Shown here: piece by piece, positions 1 through 4,576 of the stretch
Layout: each line of letters opens with the position of its first letter
Position numbering within the stretch: the stretch's first letter is position 1
DNA from: Candidatus Proteinoplasmatales archaeon SG8-5
Lineage (GTDB): Archaea > Thermoplasmatota > Thermoplasmata > SG8-5
DNA: 6,657 nucleotides
Reading direction: 5' to 3'
Assembly (NCBI GenBank): GCA_001595885.1
Contig: LSSH01000030.1
Coordinates: 1 to 6,657 of the forward strand
Notes under the pieces: generated by a model
The model's database searches: none
What the model saw: only the letters and a program-made list of their open reading frames with translations
What the model was told of the DNA's origin: nothing
Program-made: the position numbers and the translations under genes

Positions 1-1
1 A

Positions 2-123
2 TGTGGGGGAGGGGATTTGAACCCCCGAACCACTAAGGACAGGATGTCCTATCTGGCCTGATGAACTCTTTCAGCTCCAAGATCTTAAGTCCTGCGCCGT
101 TGGCCAAGCTTGGCTACCCCCAC
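2..123 (-). tRNA. tRNA-Leu(UAA), intron-containing
   Basis: Read on the minus strand, a complete type II tRNA can be folded. The acceptor GTGGGGG (123-117) pairs with CCCCCAC (9-3), and the discriminator is A at 2. The D arm starts GCC and contains the conserved TTGG. The anticodon stem CAGGA (94-90) pairs with TCCTG (44-40), the spliced loop reads CTTAAGA with anticodon TAA (87-85), the long variable arm is 39-27, and the T arm is GGGGG / TTCAAAT / CCCCT (26-10) with one G-U pair. The long variable arm and the UAA anticodon identify tRNA-Leu decoding UUA/UUG. CCA is not encoded. A 38-nt intron (83-46) interrupts it after position 37. No clear TATA box lies at the expected distance upstream (about 145-155); a perfect hairpin sits there instead, so the tRNA may be cut from a longer minus-strand transcript. 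Very sure of the identity. Confidence 0.95.
46..83 (-). other. tRNA-Leu intron with canonical bulge-helix-bulge
   Basis: This 38-nt intron sits between tRNA positions 37 and 38, the usual archaeal site. A textbook BHB can be drawn. The anticodon stem CAGGA/TCCTG is followed by a 4-bp central helix formed by exon bases CTTA and the intron bases TAGG (one G-U). Two 3-nt bulges, AG|A at the 5' site and AC|A at the 3' site, are each cut after the second base. The outer helix pairs TCT with AGA and, after a bulged T, GG with CC. Both the intron and exon 2 begin with ATC, so base identity alone would let the junction slide by up to three bases; the BHB geometry fixes it. Cleavage would be by the archaeal tRNA splicing endonuclease. 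There is no room for an encoded protein. Confidence 0.88.
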
Positions 124-136
124 AAATTGCAAATGT

Positions 137-163
137 CACAAATAGCCTTCTGAGCTATTTGTG
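137..163. repeat. Perfect 10-bp inverted repeat upstream of tRNA-Leu
   Basis: CACAAATAGC (137-146) and GCTATTTGTG (154-163) are exact reverse complements around a 7-base loop. The hairpin ends 14 bases before the 5' end of tRNA-Leu, where a TATA box would be expected for a minus-strand tRNA promoter. It could be a processing signal, a terminator for upstream minus-strand transcription (though no strong T run follows), or a protein site. Its function is unknown. Confidence 0.7.
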
Positions 164-168
164 GGTAA

Positions 169-276
169 GACCAAACCCTATCGTTTTATTACCTTAATGG
201 ATTGGTCGCAACCGACGATTGTGTTTGGCCCATTGGGTATCGCAACAATCGTCACCGAATTGCATTTTGCGGGTCA
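169..276. repeat. Tandem ~108-bp structured repeat, unit 1
   Basis: This is the first of two head-to-tail copies. It starts GACCAAACC (169-177), which pairs with GGATTGGTC (199-207) across 9 positions with one A-A mismatch (stem A). It then has GACGATTGT (214-222) pairing perfectly with ACAATCGTC (245-253) around a 22-base loop beginning GTTTG (stem B). The match to unit 2 is strongest over 198-227, with an offset of 107-108 bases. Only a 63-codon GTG-initiated frame crosses it, which I do not believe in. It may be an RNA element or a protein-binding repeat; the strand is undecided. Confidence 0.72.
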
Positions 277-384
277 GACCAATCCTTATGACATATCAAT
301 CTTTTGGATTGGACAAAGACCGACGGTTGTGTTTGTCGATAATACAAACTGAACAACCGTCAACGTATTATATGTGGATATTTA
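277..384. repeat. Tandem ~108-bp structured repeat, unit 2
   Basis: This is the second copy. Stem A is GACCAATCC (277-285) with GGATTGGAC (306-314), of which the inner 7 bp pair. Stem B is GACGGTTGT (322-330) with ACAACCGTC (353-361), 9 bp, extended inward by GTTTGT/ACAAAC (331-336 / 344-349) after a 3-base bulge. Relative to unit 1, stem B differs at one pair, A218-T249 becoming G326-C357, so pairing is kept while sequence changes. The loop is 22 bases in both copies. The right border is approximate because similarity fades after about 370. Confidence 0.7.
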
Positions 385-385
385 A
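376..385 (-). promoter_or_regulatory. Possible minus-strand TATA box
   Basis: The minus strand reads TTAAATATCC here, the same 10 bases as at the ABC operon promoter (2255-2264). By analogy, transcription would start near 354 and run through the repeat units toward tRNA-Leu. That start would fall inside stem B of unit 2, which argues against a neat RNA gene starting there. A second AT-rich match lies at 364-373. Tentative. Confidence 0.35.
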
Positions 386-414
386 CTGATTTCCCACGGA
401 TATTCTATCTCTAT

Positions 415-996
415 CTACCTGCCGTGCAGCTCCTCTAACATCTTGAGATTGCGTTCATAATGGGTGTGGCTTATCTTTCCCGAATCCCTTGCCTTCTGCA
501 GCAGCTCCTTCTTCTCCCTGAACTCGGGGTCGTTCAGGGCCTTGGCCTTCATCTTCTTCCTCTTGAAGTCCTCGTCCAGCTTCATGTACTCCCTGTGCTC
601 GATGTTCGAGAGGAATGAAAGGCAATATGCGGTGGCGCGGGTCAGCTTGCCCTCCCACTTCTGCCTGATGATGCCTGTCCATATCATGAAGAAGAACGCA
701 AAAGCACTGGCGACGGTAAAATAGACTGTGATCGGAGTAGTCACAGTAGTAAGAGCATCAAAAAATGGACTGAGTGAAGGGATGTTTTCAGTCGCATATC
801 TTTGTGACAGTTCAAGGGCCAATGCCACGATGTTCCAGAAAAATACTATCTGACAGATACTGTTAATAAACCTCCAGAATCTCGCCCTCCTCTGATACCT
901 CTTGATGTCCTCGAGGTGGAGCTCATACCTCGCCCTTTCTCGTGGATTCATATCCAGATTCTCGGCGATTGCCTCTACATCCGTGTAGTCGCTCAT
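415..996 (-). CDS. Two-TM membrane protein with SHOCT-like C-terminus
   Basis: Hypothetical membrane protein of 193 residues from the chosen ATG at 996; an in-frame ATG at 1014 would give 199. I prefer 996 because GGAG (1008-1005) lies 8 bases before it and the TATA box near 1037 puts transcription start around 1010, past the first ATG. In 199-residue numbering, a charged N-terminus (1-46) is followed by two hydrophobic segments at about 48-69 and 93-116. A Lys/Glu-rich cytoplasmic tail ends near 168-196 with KELLQKARDSGKISHTHYER, resembling the SHOCT motif (short C-terminal helix pair with a central GxIs/T turn). SHOCT regions are common at the C-termini of small membrane or oligomerising proteins; no enzymatic residues are apparent. 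The gene is divergent from the LEA-like gene at 1109. Being a real gene is likely; the specific role is unknown. Confidence 0.8.
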   Translation of the reverse strand: MSDYTDVEAIAENLDMNPRERARYELHLEDIKRYQRRARFWRFINSICQIVFFWNIVALALELSQRYATENIPSLSPFFDALTTVTTPITVYFTVASAFAFFFMIWTGIIRQKWEGKLTRATAYCLSFLSNIEHREYMKLDEDFKRKKMKAKALNDPEFREKKELLQKARDSGKISHTHYERNLKMLEELHGR

Positions 997-1030
997 TGAC
1001 AACTCTCCGCCCATGAAATCCGTCTCTGCC

Positions 1031-1042
1031 TATCTATTTTTT
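1031..1042 (-). promoter_or_regulatory. TATA box for the SHOCT-like gene
   Basis: The minus strand reads AAAAAATAGATA. Its centre (about 1037) is about 27 bases from a predicted start near 1010. This leaves a leader of roughly 14 bases that still contains GGAG (1008-1005) before the ATG at 996, and it would exclude the upstream ATG at 1014. Confidence 0.55.
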
Positions 1043-1070
1043 GGCCTACCCGACCATGTTAGACATAAGC

Positions 1071-1078
1071 ATTAATTA
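1071..1078 (+). promoter_or_regulatory. TATA box for the LEA-like gene
   Basis: ATTAATTA is centred about 34 bases before the ATG at 1109, predicting a very short leader (start near 1100). GGTGAGG at 1100-1106 is positioned to pair with the end of 16S rRNA. Together with the box at 1031-1042 it makes a divergent promoter pair. Confidence 0.5.
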
Positions 1079-1108
1079 CGATGAGGTGAATGGACTCCCG
1101 GTGAGGCT

Positions 1109-1312
1109 ATGGGAATTCTGGACAAGACAAAGGACGCCACAAAGAAGGGCCTGGACAAGACCAAGGACGCCGGTGCCAAGGGTGTCGACCTCGGCAAGAA
1201 GGGAGGAAAGAAAGGCTGGGAGCTCGGCAAGAAGGGCGGCGCGAAGGCGGTCGATGTAGGCAAGAAGGGCGTGGACAAGACCAAGGAAGCGGTCAAGAAG
1301 GACGAAGATTAG
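1109..1312 (+). CDS. Lys/Gly-rich 11-mer repeat protein, group 3 LEA-like
   Basis: Small 67-residue, highly charged protein with no signal peptide or membrane segment. After MGI the sequence parses into 11-residue repeats: LDKTKDATKKG (4-14), LDKTKDAGAKG (15-25), VDLGKKGGKKG (26-36), WELGKKGGAKA (37-47), a 7-residue partial VDVGKKG (48-54), and VDKTKEAVKKD (55-65), then ED. A hydrophobic residue plus an acidic one opens each unit, and Lys dominates the rest. This hendecad periodicity is the hallmark of group 3 LEA proteins, which are disordered when hydrated and form amphipathic helices on drying or at membranes. Gly content here is higher than usual, so a nucleic-acid or membrane-surface binding role is also possible. 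The start is fixed by GGTGA (1100-1104) and an in-frame stop at 1082-1084. The first two units are also near copies at DNA level, suggesting growth by a 33-bp duplication. Confidence 0.82.
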   Translation: MGILDKTKDATKKGLDKTKDAGAKGVDLGKKGGKKGWELGKKGGAKAVDVGKKGVDKTKEAVKKDED

Positions 1313-1314
1313 CT

Positions 1315-1347
1315 CTACCCTCGGGCAGGAAGCTGACCTCGAGGTAG
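1315..1347 (+). terminator. Hairpin after the LEA-like gene
   Basis: CTACCCTCG (1315-1323) pairs with CGAGGTAG (1340-1347), 8 bp with one bulged C, starting 2 bases after the stop codon. It is followed by the moderately T-rich CTGTGTTAATC. The location fits a 3' end structure. Archaeal termination mainly uses T runs, so the hairpin may instead stabilise the mRNA. Confidence 0.4.
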
Positions 1348-1362
1348 CTGTGTTAATCAATT

Positions 1363-1417
1363 GCATCCGAGTAGCTTATTATGGATGCCTAAGTTGACTG
1401 GTCGTTTCAGCATCCAT
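1363..1417 (+). promoter_or_regulatory. Competing hairpins (possible switch)
   Basis: ATGGATGC (1381-1388) can pair perfectly with GCATCCAT (1410-1417), 8 bp. Its core GGATGC can also pair with the earlier GCATCC (1363-1368), 6 bp. The two pairings exclude each other. It lies just upstream of the hairpin-rich region. Whether it acts as a switch, a leader element or just repeated sequence is unknown. A TATA-like TTATTAT at 1376-1382 overlaps it. Confidence 0.35.
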
Positions 1418-1440
1418 TACGTTTAGTTCGACAAAAAGAC

Positions 1441-1896
1441 TATGAATCCAATAGATGGCAATCGCAATTTTGCCGGTGCTGCCGAAAATGTTAGCAGACG
1501 CTCAGTGCCGTTTTTCGGCGCACATTCTTTCAACACTCCTCATTTTATGGAAAAAGAAAGAATGGGAGCACTGGGACTTTCATACCGGCGCAGCAGATGG
1601 TTCTGCTGCTTCTCGGAACATTATGCAAGTATCTCGGTTGGCGTTGCCAACCTCGTCGCAGACCGCTTCGATTGCTGCGCAATCTTCGCTGGTCGCGAAT
1701 GATACTCGGAGCGAGCTCCGAGTGATATTTTGAACCCAGATCAACGGGTATCTGCCGCAGGAATGACTTTGACGGAGTCAAAGCCTAGGCCTGCTGAGAC
1801 CATCTACGGGTCATCGCTCCAGTTATTCATCACGGGGGCGTGGACGTCTCCATGCCTCTCAGAATACCCGATGGATATCATTCCTGTAACTGGAGC
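1441..1896 (+). ncRNA. Candidate structured RNA, unknown family
   Basis: No believable protein gene covers this stretch, yet it is full of perfect stems. They are GGCAA/TTGCC (1457-1461/1470-1474); CTCAGTGC/GCACTGGG (1501-1508/1568-1575, one G-U) enclosing CATTCTTTC/GAAAGAATG (1523-1531/1556-1564); GCAGCAGA/TCTGCTGC (1590-1597/1602-1609); GGTTGGC/GCCAACC (1636-1642/1646-1652); GATTGC/GCAATC (1670-1675/1679-1684); TTCGC/GCGAA (1685-1689/1695-1699); ACTCGGAGC/GCTCCGAGT (1704-1712/1715-1723); CTTTGAC/GTCAAAG (1767-1773/1777-1783); and a long-range 10-bp GCTCCAGTTA/TAACTGGAGC (1816-1825/1887-1896). The last encloses CGTGGA/TCCATG with a G-U. The G-U pairs would be A-C mismatches on the other strand, favouring plus-strand transcription. 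I could not match it to RNase P RNA, SRP RNA or 5S rRNA. The ends are guesses. Confidence 0.5.
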
Positions 1897-1942
1897 CCGT
1901 GAGGATGCCGTGTTACCCCATACTCCCATTTGGCGCTCAGGC

Positions 1943-2050
1943 TCAGGCCTTACGCATCTTCTGCGCTTTCTTCCGGCGTCTCATCTTCTTCTTACGCCAT
2001 TTCCAGCGCTGTTTTCCGCGCTTCTTCCAGACCCTTGAGCTCCGCTTCAT
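1943..2050 (-). CDS. rpl41e: Ribosomal protein eL41
   Basis: A 35-residue, extremely basic protein. Residues 17-28, KWRKKKMRRRKK, followed by KMR (31-33), match the eukaryotic eL41 core (KWRKKRMRR...KMR) nearly position by position. eL41 is a single alpha-helix of the large subunit that forms an intersubunit bridge; eukaryotic copies have 25 residues. Here about 13 extra N-terminal residues (MKRSSRVWKKRGK) precede the core. The stop TGA is at 1945-1943. GAGG (2060-2057) lies 6 bases before the ATG, and a TATA box lies at 2092-2086, so it has full expression signals of its own as a monocistronic gene. It is transcribed toward the hairpin-rich region. Such genes are usually missed because of their length. 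The family call rests on the motif; the RNA-binding role is known from the family. Confidence 0.88.
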   Translation of the reverse strand: MKRSSRVWKKRGKQRWKWRKKKMRRRKKAQKMRKA

Positions 2051-2056
2051 AGGTAT

Positions 2057-2092
2057 CCTCGTGAAAGGGTGGAATAACTCGTTTGTTAAATA
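2057..2092 (-). promoter_or_regulatory. Promoter and SD of the eL41 gene
   Basis: On the minus strand, TATTTAA (2092-2086) is preceded by an A-rich BRE-like stretch. It predicts a start near 2062 and a leader of about 12 bases carrying GAGG (2060-2057), 6 bases from the ATG at 2050. Confidence 0.65.
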
Positions 2093-2117
2093 GATTTCCC
2101 AGATTTAGGTTGTCAGG

Positions 2118-2139
2118 TCGGAATCACGAGGGATTCCGA
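2118..2139. repeat. Inverted repeat 8-N6-8, candidate operator
   Basis: TCGGAATC (2118-2125) and GATTCCGA (2132-2139) are perfect reverse complements around 6 bases. It lies about 26 bases upstream of the eL41 TATA box and in the divergent region shared with the ABC operon. It could bind a dimeric regulator or form an RNA hairpin. Apart from this site and the one at 2228, the interval 2093-2254 shows nothing I recognise. Confidence 0.5.
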
Positions 2140-2227
2140 TAAGCACGGCTTTCATCCCGTCTCCGAGAGCAGAATCTCCCTGACGTTTCACGTTCGAAGC
2201 AGTCGAGAATCGATGTCATGCGTGCGT

Positions 2228-2245
2228 GGGCATCTGTGAATGCCC
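2228..2245. repeat. Inverted repeat 6-N6-6 upstream of ABC promoter
   Basis: GGGCAT (2228-2233) and ATGCCC (2240-2245) are perfect reverse complements around 6 bases, ending 9 bases before the TATA box of the ABC operon. That position, next to the BRE/TATA region, is typical for archaeal regulators that help or block TBP/TFB binding. Confidence 0.5.
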
Positions 2246-2254
2246 CAATTATCC

Positions 2255-2262
2255 TTAAATAT
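2255..2262 (+). promoter_or_regulatory. TATA box of the ABC exporter operon
   Basis: TTAAATAT is centred about 27 bases before the ATG at 2286. Transcription would start at or within a base or two of the ATG, giving a leaderless mRNA. This supports 2286 over the in-frame GTG at 2280. Confidence 0.7.
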
Positions 2263-2285
2263 CCATTATCATTTGAGCGGTGACG

Positions 2286-3140
2286 ATGACTAATGCCGTG
2301 GAGACCCAGGGGCTGAGCAAGCATTACAAGAACGTGGTGGCCCTGGAAGGACTATCCATCACCGTGAATCCGGGCGAGGTTTACGGGCTCATCGGCCCCA
2401 ACGGAGCTGGCAAGTCGACAACCCTGAGAATCGTCACGACGCTCTTACAGCCGACCGCCGGCGGGGTCAAGGTTTTCGGCATAGACGTTCTGGACAAGCC
2501 CGAGGACGTGCGGAAGATAATTAGCTATCTACCCGAGGAGGCCGGCTCCTACAAACAGCTCACAGGTCGCGAGTACCTGAACTTCATGGCAGATTTCTTC
2601 GACGTAGACGACAGCCACAGGACAGAGATGGTCAACCGCGGCATCGAGATAGCCGGCCTCGACGAGCGCATAGACGACAGGACGAAGGAGTACAGCAAGG
2701 GAATGCGCCGCCGCCTTCTCATCGCGAGGGCGCTCATGACACTTCCCAAGCTCGCGGTCCTGGACGAGCCGGCAAGCGGTCTGGATGTCAAACACGCCTA
2801 CTATGTCCGGGGCATCATCCGCGACTACGTGAAGAAGCACGGCGTGACCGTGCTTCTGTCGAGCCACAACATGCTGGAGGTGGAGTTCCTCTGCGACCGC
2901 GTCGGCCTCATCGATGAGGGCAAGCTGGTGGACGTGGGCTCGCCGAAGGATCTGACCAGAAAGTACAACGCGACCAACCTGGAAGATGTGTTCATTAAGG
3001 TTACGGAAGGAGAGTTGGCGAAGGGAACCGTTCGCCCAGAGAGGGGCACGGGCGGTCCCGCGAATGCCTTGGGGATGAAGGCCAACACCACCCAAGGGTC
3101 CGACGGCGGACCGGGCACGGGGGAGGGTTCCGATGGGTAG
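2286..3140 (+). CDS. ABC transporter ATP-binding protein (NatA/CcmA-like)
   Basis: ATPase subunit of an ABC exporter; it hydrolyses ATP at the cytoplasmic face to power the permease encoded next. It has 284 residues from the ATG at 2286; a GTG two codons upstream is unlikely given the TATA position. Motifs in this numbering: Walker A GPNGAGKST (37-45); a Q-loop segment YLPEE (81-85) with Glu where many families have Gln, a common variant in this branch; signature YSKGM (136-140, in place of LSGGQ); Walker B and D-loop LAVLDEPASGLD (156-167); switch His in SSHNM (H194). The NBD ends near residue 240. The last ~40 residues are a Gly/Thr/Ser-rich tail that is probably disordered and carries the ribosome site of the permease gene. 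The permease overlaps the stop by 8 bases, so translation is coupled. The substrate is unknown: multidrug, sodium, lipid or peptide export are all seen in the family. Confidence 0.95.
   Translation: MTNAVETQGLSKHYKNVVALEGLSITVNPGEVYGLIGPNGAGKSTTLRIVTTLLQPTAGGVKVFGIDVLDKPEDVRKIISYLPEEAGSYKQLTGREYLNFMADFFDVDDSHRTEMVNRGIEIAGLDERIDDRTKEYSKGMRRRLLIARALMTLPKLAVLDEPASGLDVKHAYYVRGIIRDYVKKHGVTVLLSSHNMLEVEFLCDRVGLIDEGKLVDVGSPKDLTRKYNATNLEDVFIKVTEGELAKGTVRPERGTGGPANALGMKANTTQGSDGGPGTGEGSDG
3122..3126 (+). promoter_or_regulatory. Internal Shine-Dalgarno for the permease gene
   Basis: GGAGG lies 6 bases before the permease ATG (3133), inside the last codons of the ATPase gene. It fixes the permease start and supports coupled translation of the pair. 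Confidence 0.8.
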
Positions 3141-4464
3141 CGGTCTCCTGAACATCGTCAAGAAGGAGGTCAAGGAGATGGTGCGCGACCCGCGGCTCCT
3201 TCTGGGGATGATCATCGTACCGCTGGTCATGTTCCCGGTCATGGGCCTGGCTATGAGCGCGTCGATGTCGACTGTGGAGGAATCCGCAAGCCACATCGAG
3301 ATCGGGCTTGTGGACCACGACATGGCCATGAGGTCCTCCGAGTTCACGAGCTTCCTGGAGGCCAGAGAGGTCATCGTTACCCATTACACCGACGCCGAGA
3401 TGAACGATTTCATAGCCGGCGGCGAGTATGACGTTGACCTCTTCGTCGAGATACCAGTCGGATTCACCGCCGAGATCGAGAGCAACGCCACGGCCTACGT
3501 TGTCCTATACACCCGCATGGAGACATACTCGATATCTGAGGGAATTCCGGCAGACGTTGTCTCGGATCACGTCTACGAATATCGCCAGCAATTACTGGAC
3601 GAGCGTATTTCCCAGACCTATCCGGGTCAGGACCCTGTCCTCGTTGAGAATCCCGTGCTGGTCAGCAGCGTTTCGATTGTCGATGGCGAGGTCCACCAGA
3701 CACGGCCCACTGATATCACAGGTCAACTCATGTCCCAGAGCATCATGATGCCGATGGTCCTCATGATACTCCTCATCCTGGCTGCCCAGCTCGCAGCCGT
3801 TTCCGTGGCCATGGAGAAGGAGGAGAAGACCCTGGAGACCCTCCTGACGATGCCGGTCGCCCGCAGCTCGATTCTCTTCGGCAAGATAGCCGGCGTAGTG
3901 GCGATATCCGCCCTTGCCGTGGTGGCCTACATATTCGGCTTCTCGATATACATGGGCGGGATGATGTCAGTGGGGTCCCCGGGTGCGGGTCTCAGCCTGA
4001 GCGACCTCGGCCTGGTGCCCTCCCTTGAAGGGATGGTGTTGCTGCTTGTCACCCTCTTCCTCTCCCTCGTCTCGGCCCTTTCCCTTGCGGTACTGATCGC
4101 CTCGTTCACCGAGGACGTGCGCAGCGCCCAGTCACTCATCGGCGTCATCGCGGTGCCCATCTTCGTACCTGCATTGATACTCATGTTCATGGACATCAGC
4201 CAGATGCCTACGGTCATCCAGGGCGTGATCATGGCGATACCCTTCTCCTATCCGATCATCGCCTCCAAGGCCCTTTACACCGGCGAATACCTGTACGTTC
4301 TCATCGGCATAGTCTATCAGGTCATCTTCACCACAATAACGATATACCTGGCCGCCCGCCTGTTCTCCTCCGAGAAGATACTCACAGCGCGGCTTAACCT
4401 GAAGAAGAAGGGCGGCACCGGATTCCCCCTCATCGACCTGATGACCTCGAGGAAAAAGAAGTGA
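3133..4464 (+). CDS. ABC-2 type transporter permease (NatB-like)
   Basis: Membrane subunit of 443 residues that pairs with the ATPase upstream. A short cytoplasmic amphipathic N-terminus (KKEVKEMVRDPR, 10-21), typical of ABC-2 exporters, is followed by TM1 (about 23-42). A large extracytoplasmic domain (43-200, rich in Glu/Asp/Val) follows, then TM2 (204-226) and the cytoplasmic coupling segment EKEEKTLETLLTMPV (228-242), the most characteristic motif of the family. Further TMs lie at about 250-275, 300-324, 333-355, 363-379 and 386-409, and the C-terminal tail is Lys-rich. The big loop after TM1 and this coupling motif place it in the NatB/ABC2_membrane_3 group rather than the compact six-TM type. 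Subunit stoichiometry and substrate cannot be read from the sequence; a half-transporter dimer is usual. The stop lies 112 bases before the next start. Confidence 0.93.
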   Translation: MGSGLLNIVKKEVKEMVRDPRLLLGMIIVPLVMFPVMGLAMSASMSTVEESASHIEIGLVDHDMAMRSSEFTSFLEAREVIVTHYTDAEMNDFIAGGEYDVDLFVEIPVGFTAEIESNATAYVVLYTRMETYSISEGIPADVVSDHVYEYRQQLLDERISQTYPGQDPVLVENPVLVSSVSIVDGEVHQTRPTDITGQLMSQSIMMPMVLMILLILAAQLAAVSVAMEKEEKTLETLLTMPVARSSILFGKIAGVVAISALAVVAYIFGFSIYMGGMMSVGSPGAGLSLSDLGLVPSLEGMVLLLVTLFLSLVSALSLAVLIASFTEDVRSAQSLIGVIAVPIFVPALILMFMDISQMPTVIQGVIMAIPFSYPIIASKALYTGEYLYVLIGIVYQVIFTTITIYLAARLFSSEKILTARLNLKKKGGTGFPLIDLMTSRKKK

Positions 4465-4478
4465 GTTCTTTGCGTAGA

Positions 4479-4490
4479 TTAGATATCTAA
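4479..4490. repeat. 12-bp palindrome after the ABC operon
   Basis: TTAGATATCTAA is a perfect palindrome 15 bases after the permease stop and 37 bases upstream of the next TATA box. It could be an operator for the surface-protein gene or, less likely, a 3' hairpin. The context is AT-rich, so chance is possible. Confidence 0.35.
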
Positions 4491-4526
4491 ATCGTTATAA
4501 GAATAATCATATGCCAATCATAAAAA

Positions 4527-4569
4527 TTATATATCCAACAGGCTTATTGGTTTTGATAATTGAGGGAGG
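4527..4569 (+). promoter_or_regulatory. Promoter and SD of the surface-protein gene
   Basis: TTATATAT (4527-4534) with an A-rich BRE-like stretch before it predicts a start near 4557. GAGGGAGG (4562-4569) is a strong ribosome site 7 bases before the ATG at 4577. The gene is therefore transcribed separately from the ABC operon. Confidence 0.7.
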
Positions 4570-4576
4570 CTATCGA

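Noticed and set aside
59..76. TGATGA plus a later CTGA-like box suggesting a C/D sRNA in the tRNA intron
   Set aside because: TGATGA is on the strand opposite to the intron and no proper C'/D' pair exists; likely chance.
161..352. 63-codon GTG-initiated frame on the plus strand
   Set aside because: It spans the two structured repeat units, so its internal similarity (WSQPTIVF / IGQRPTVVF) is explained by the DNA duplication. No SD and no recognisable domain.
1545..1600. Minus-strand GAAAGTCCCAGTGCTCCC resembling the RNase P RNA CR-I region
   Set aside because: No matching CR-V element (ACAGAAA...GGCTTA) was found downstream on that strand, and the wobble pairs in the region favour the plus strand.
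1442..1781. Overlapping 78-92 codon frames on both strands
   Set aside because: No SD or TATA in place, no domain, unlikely composition, and the region is full of hairpins.
1455..1783. CRISPR-like or REP-like array because of the many palindromes
   Set aside because: The stems differ in sequence and spacing; there is no repeated unit.
2529..3384. Long minus-strand frame opposite the ABC genes
   Set aside because: Shadow of the strongly supported plus-strand ATPase/permease genes, with no domain of its own.
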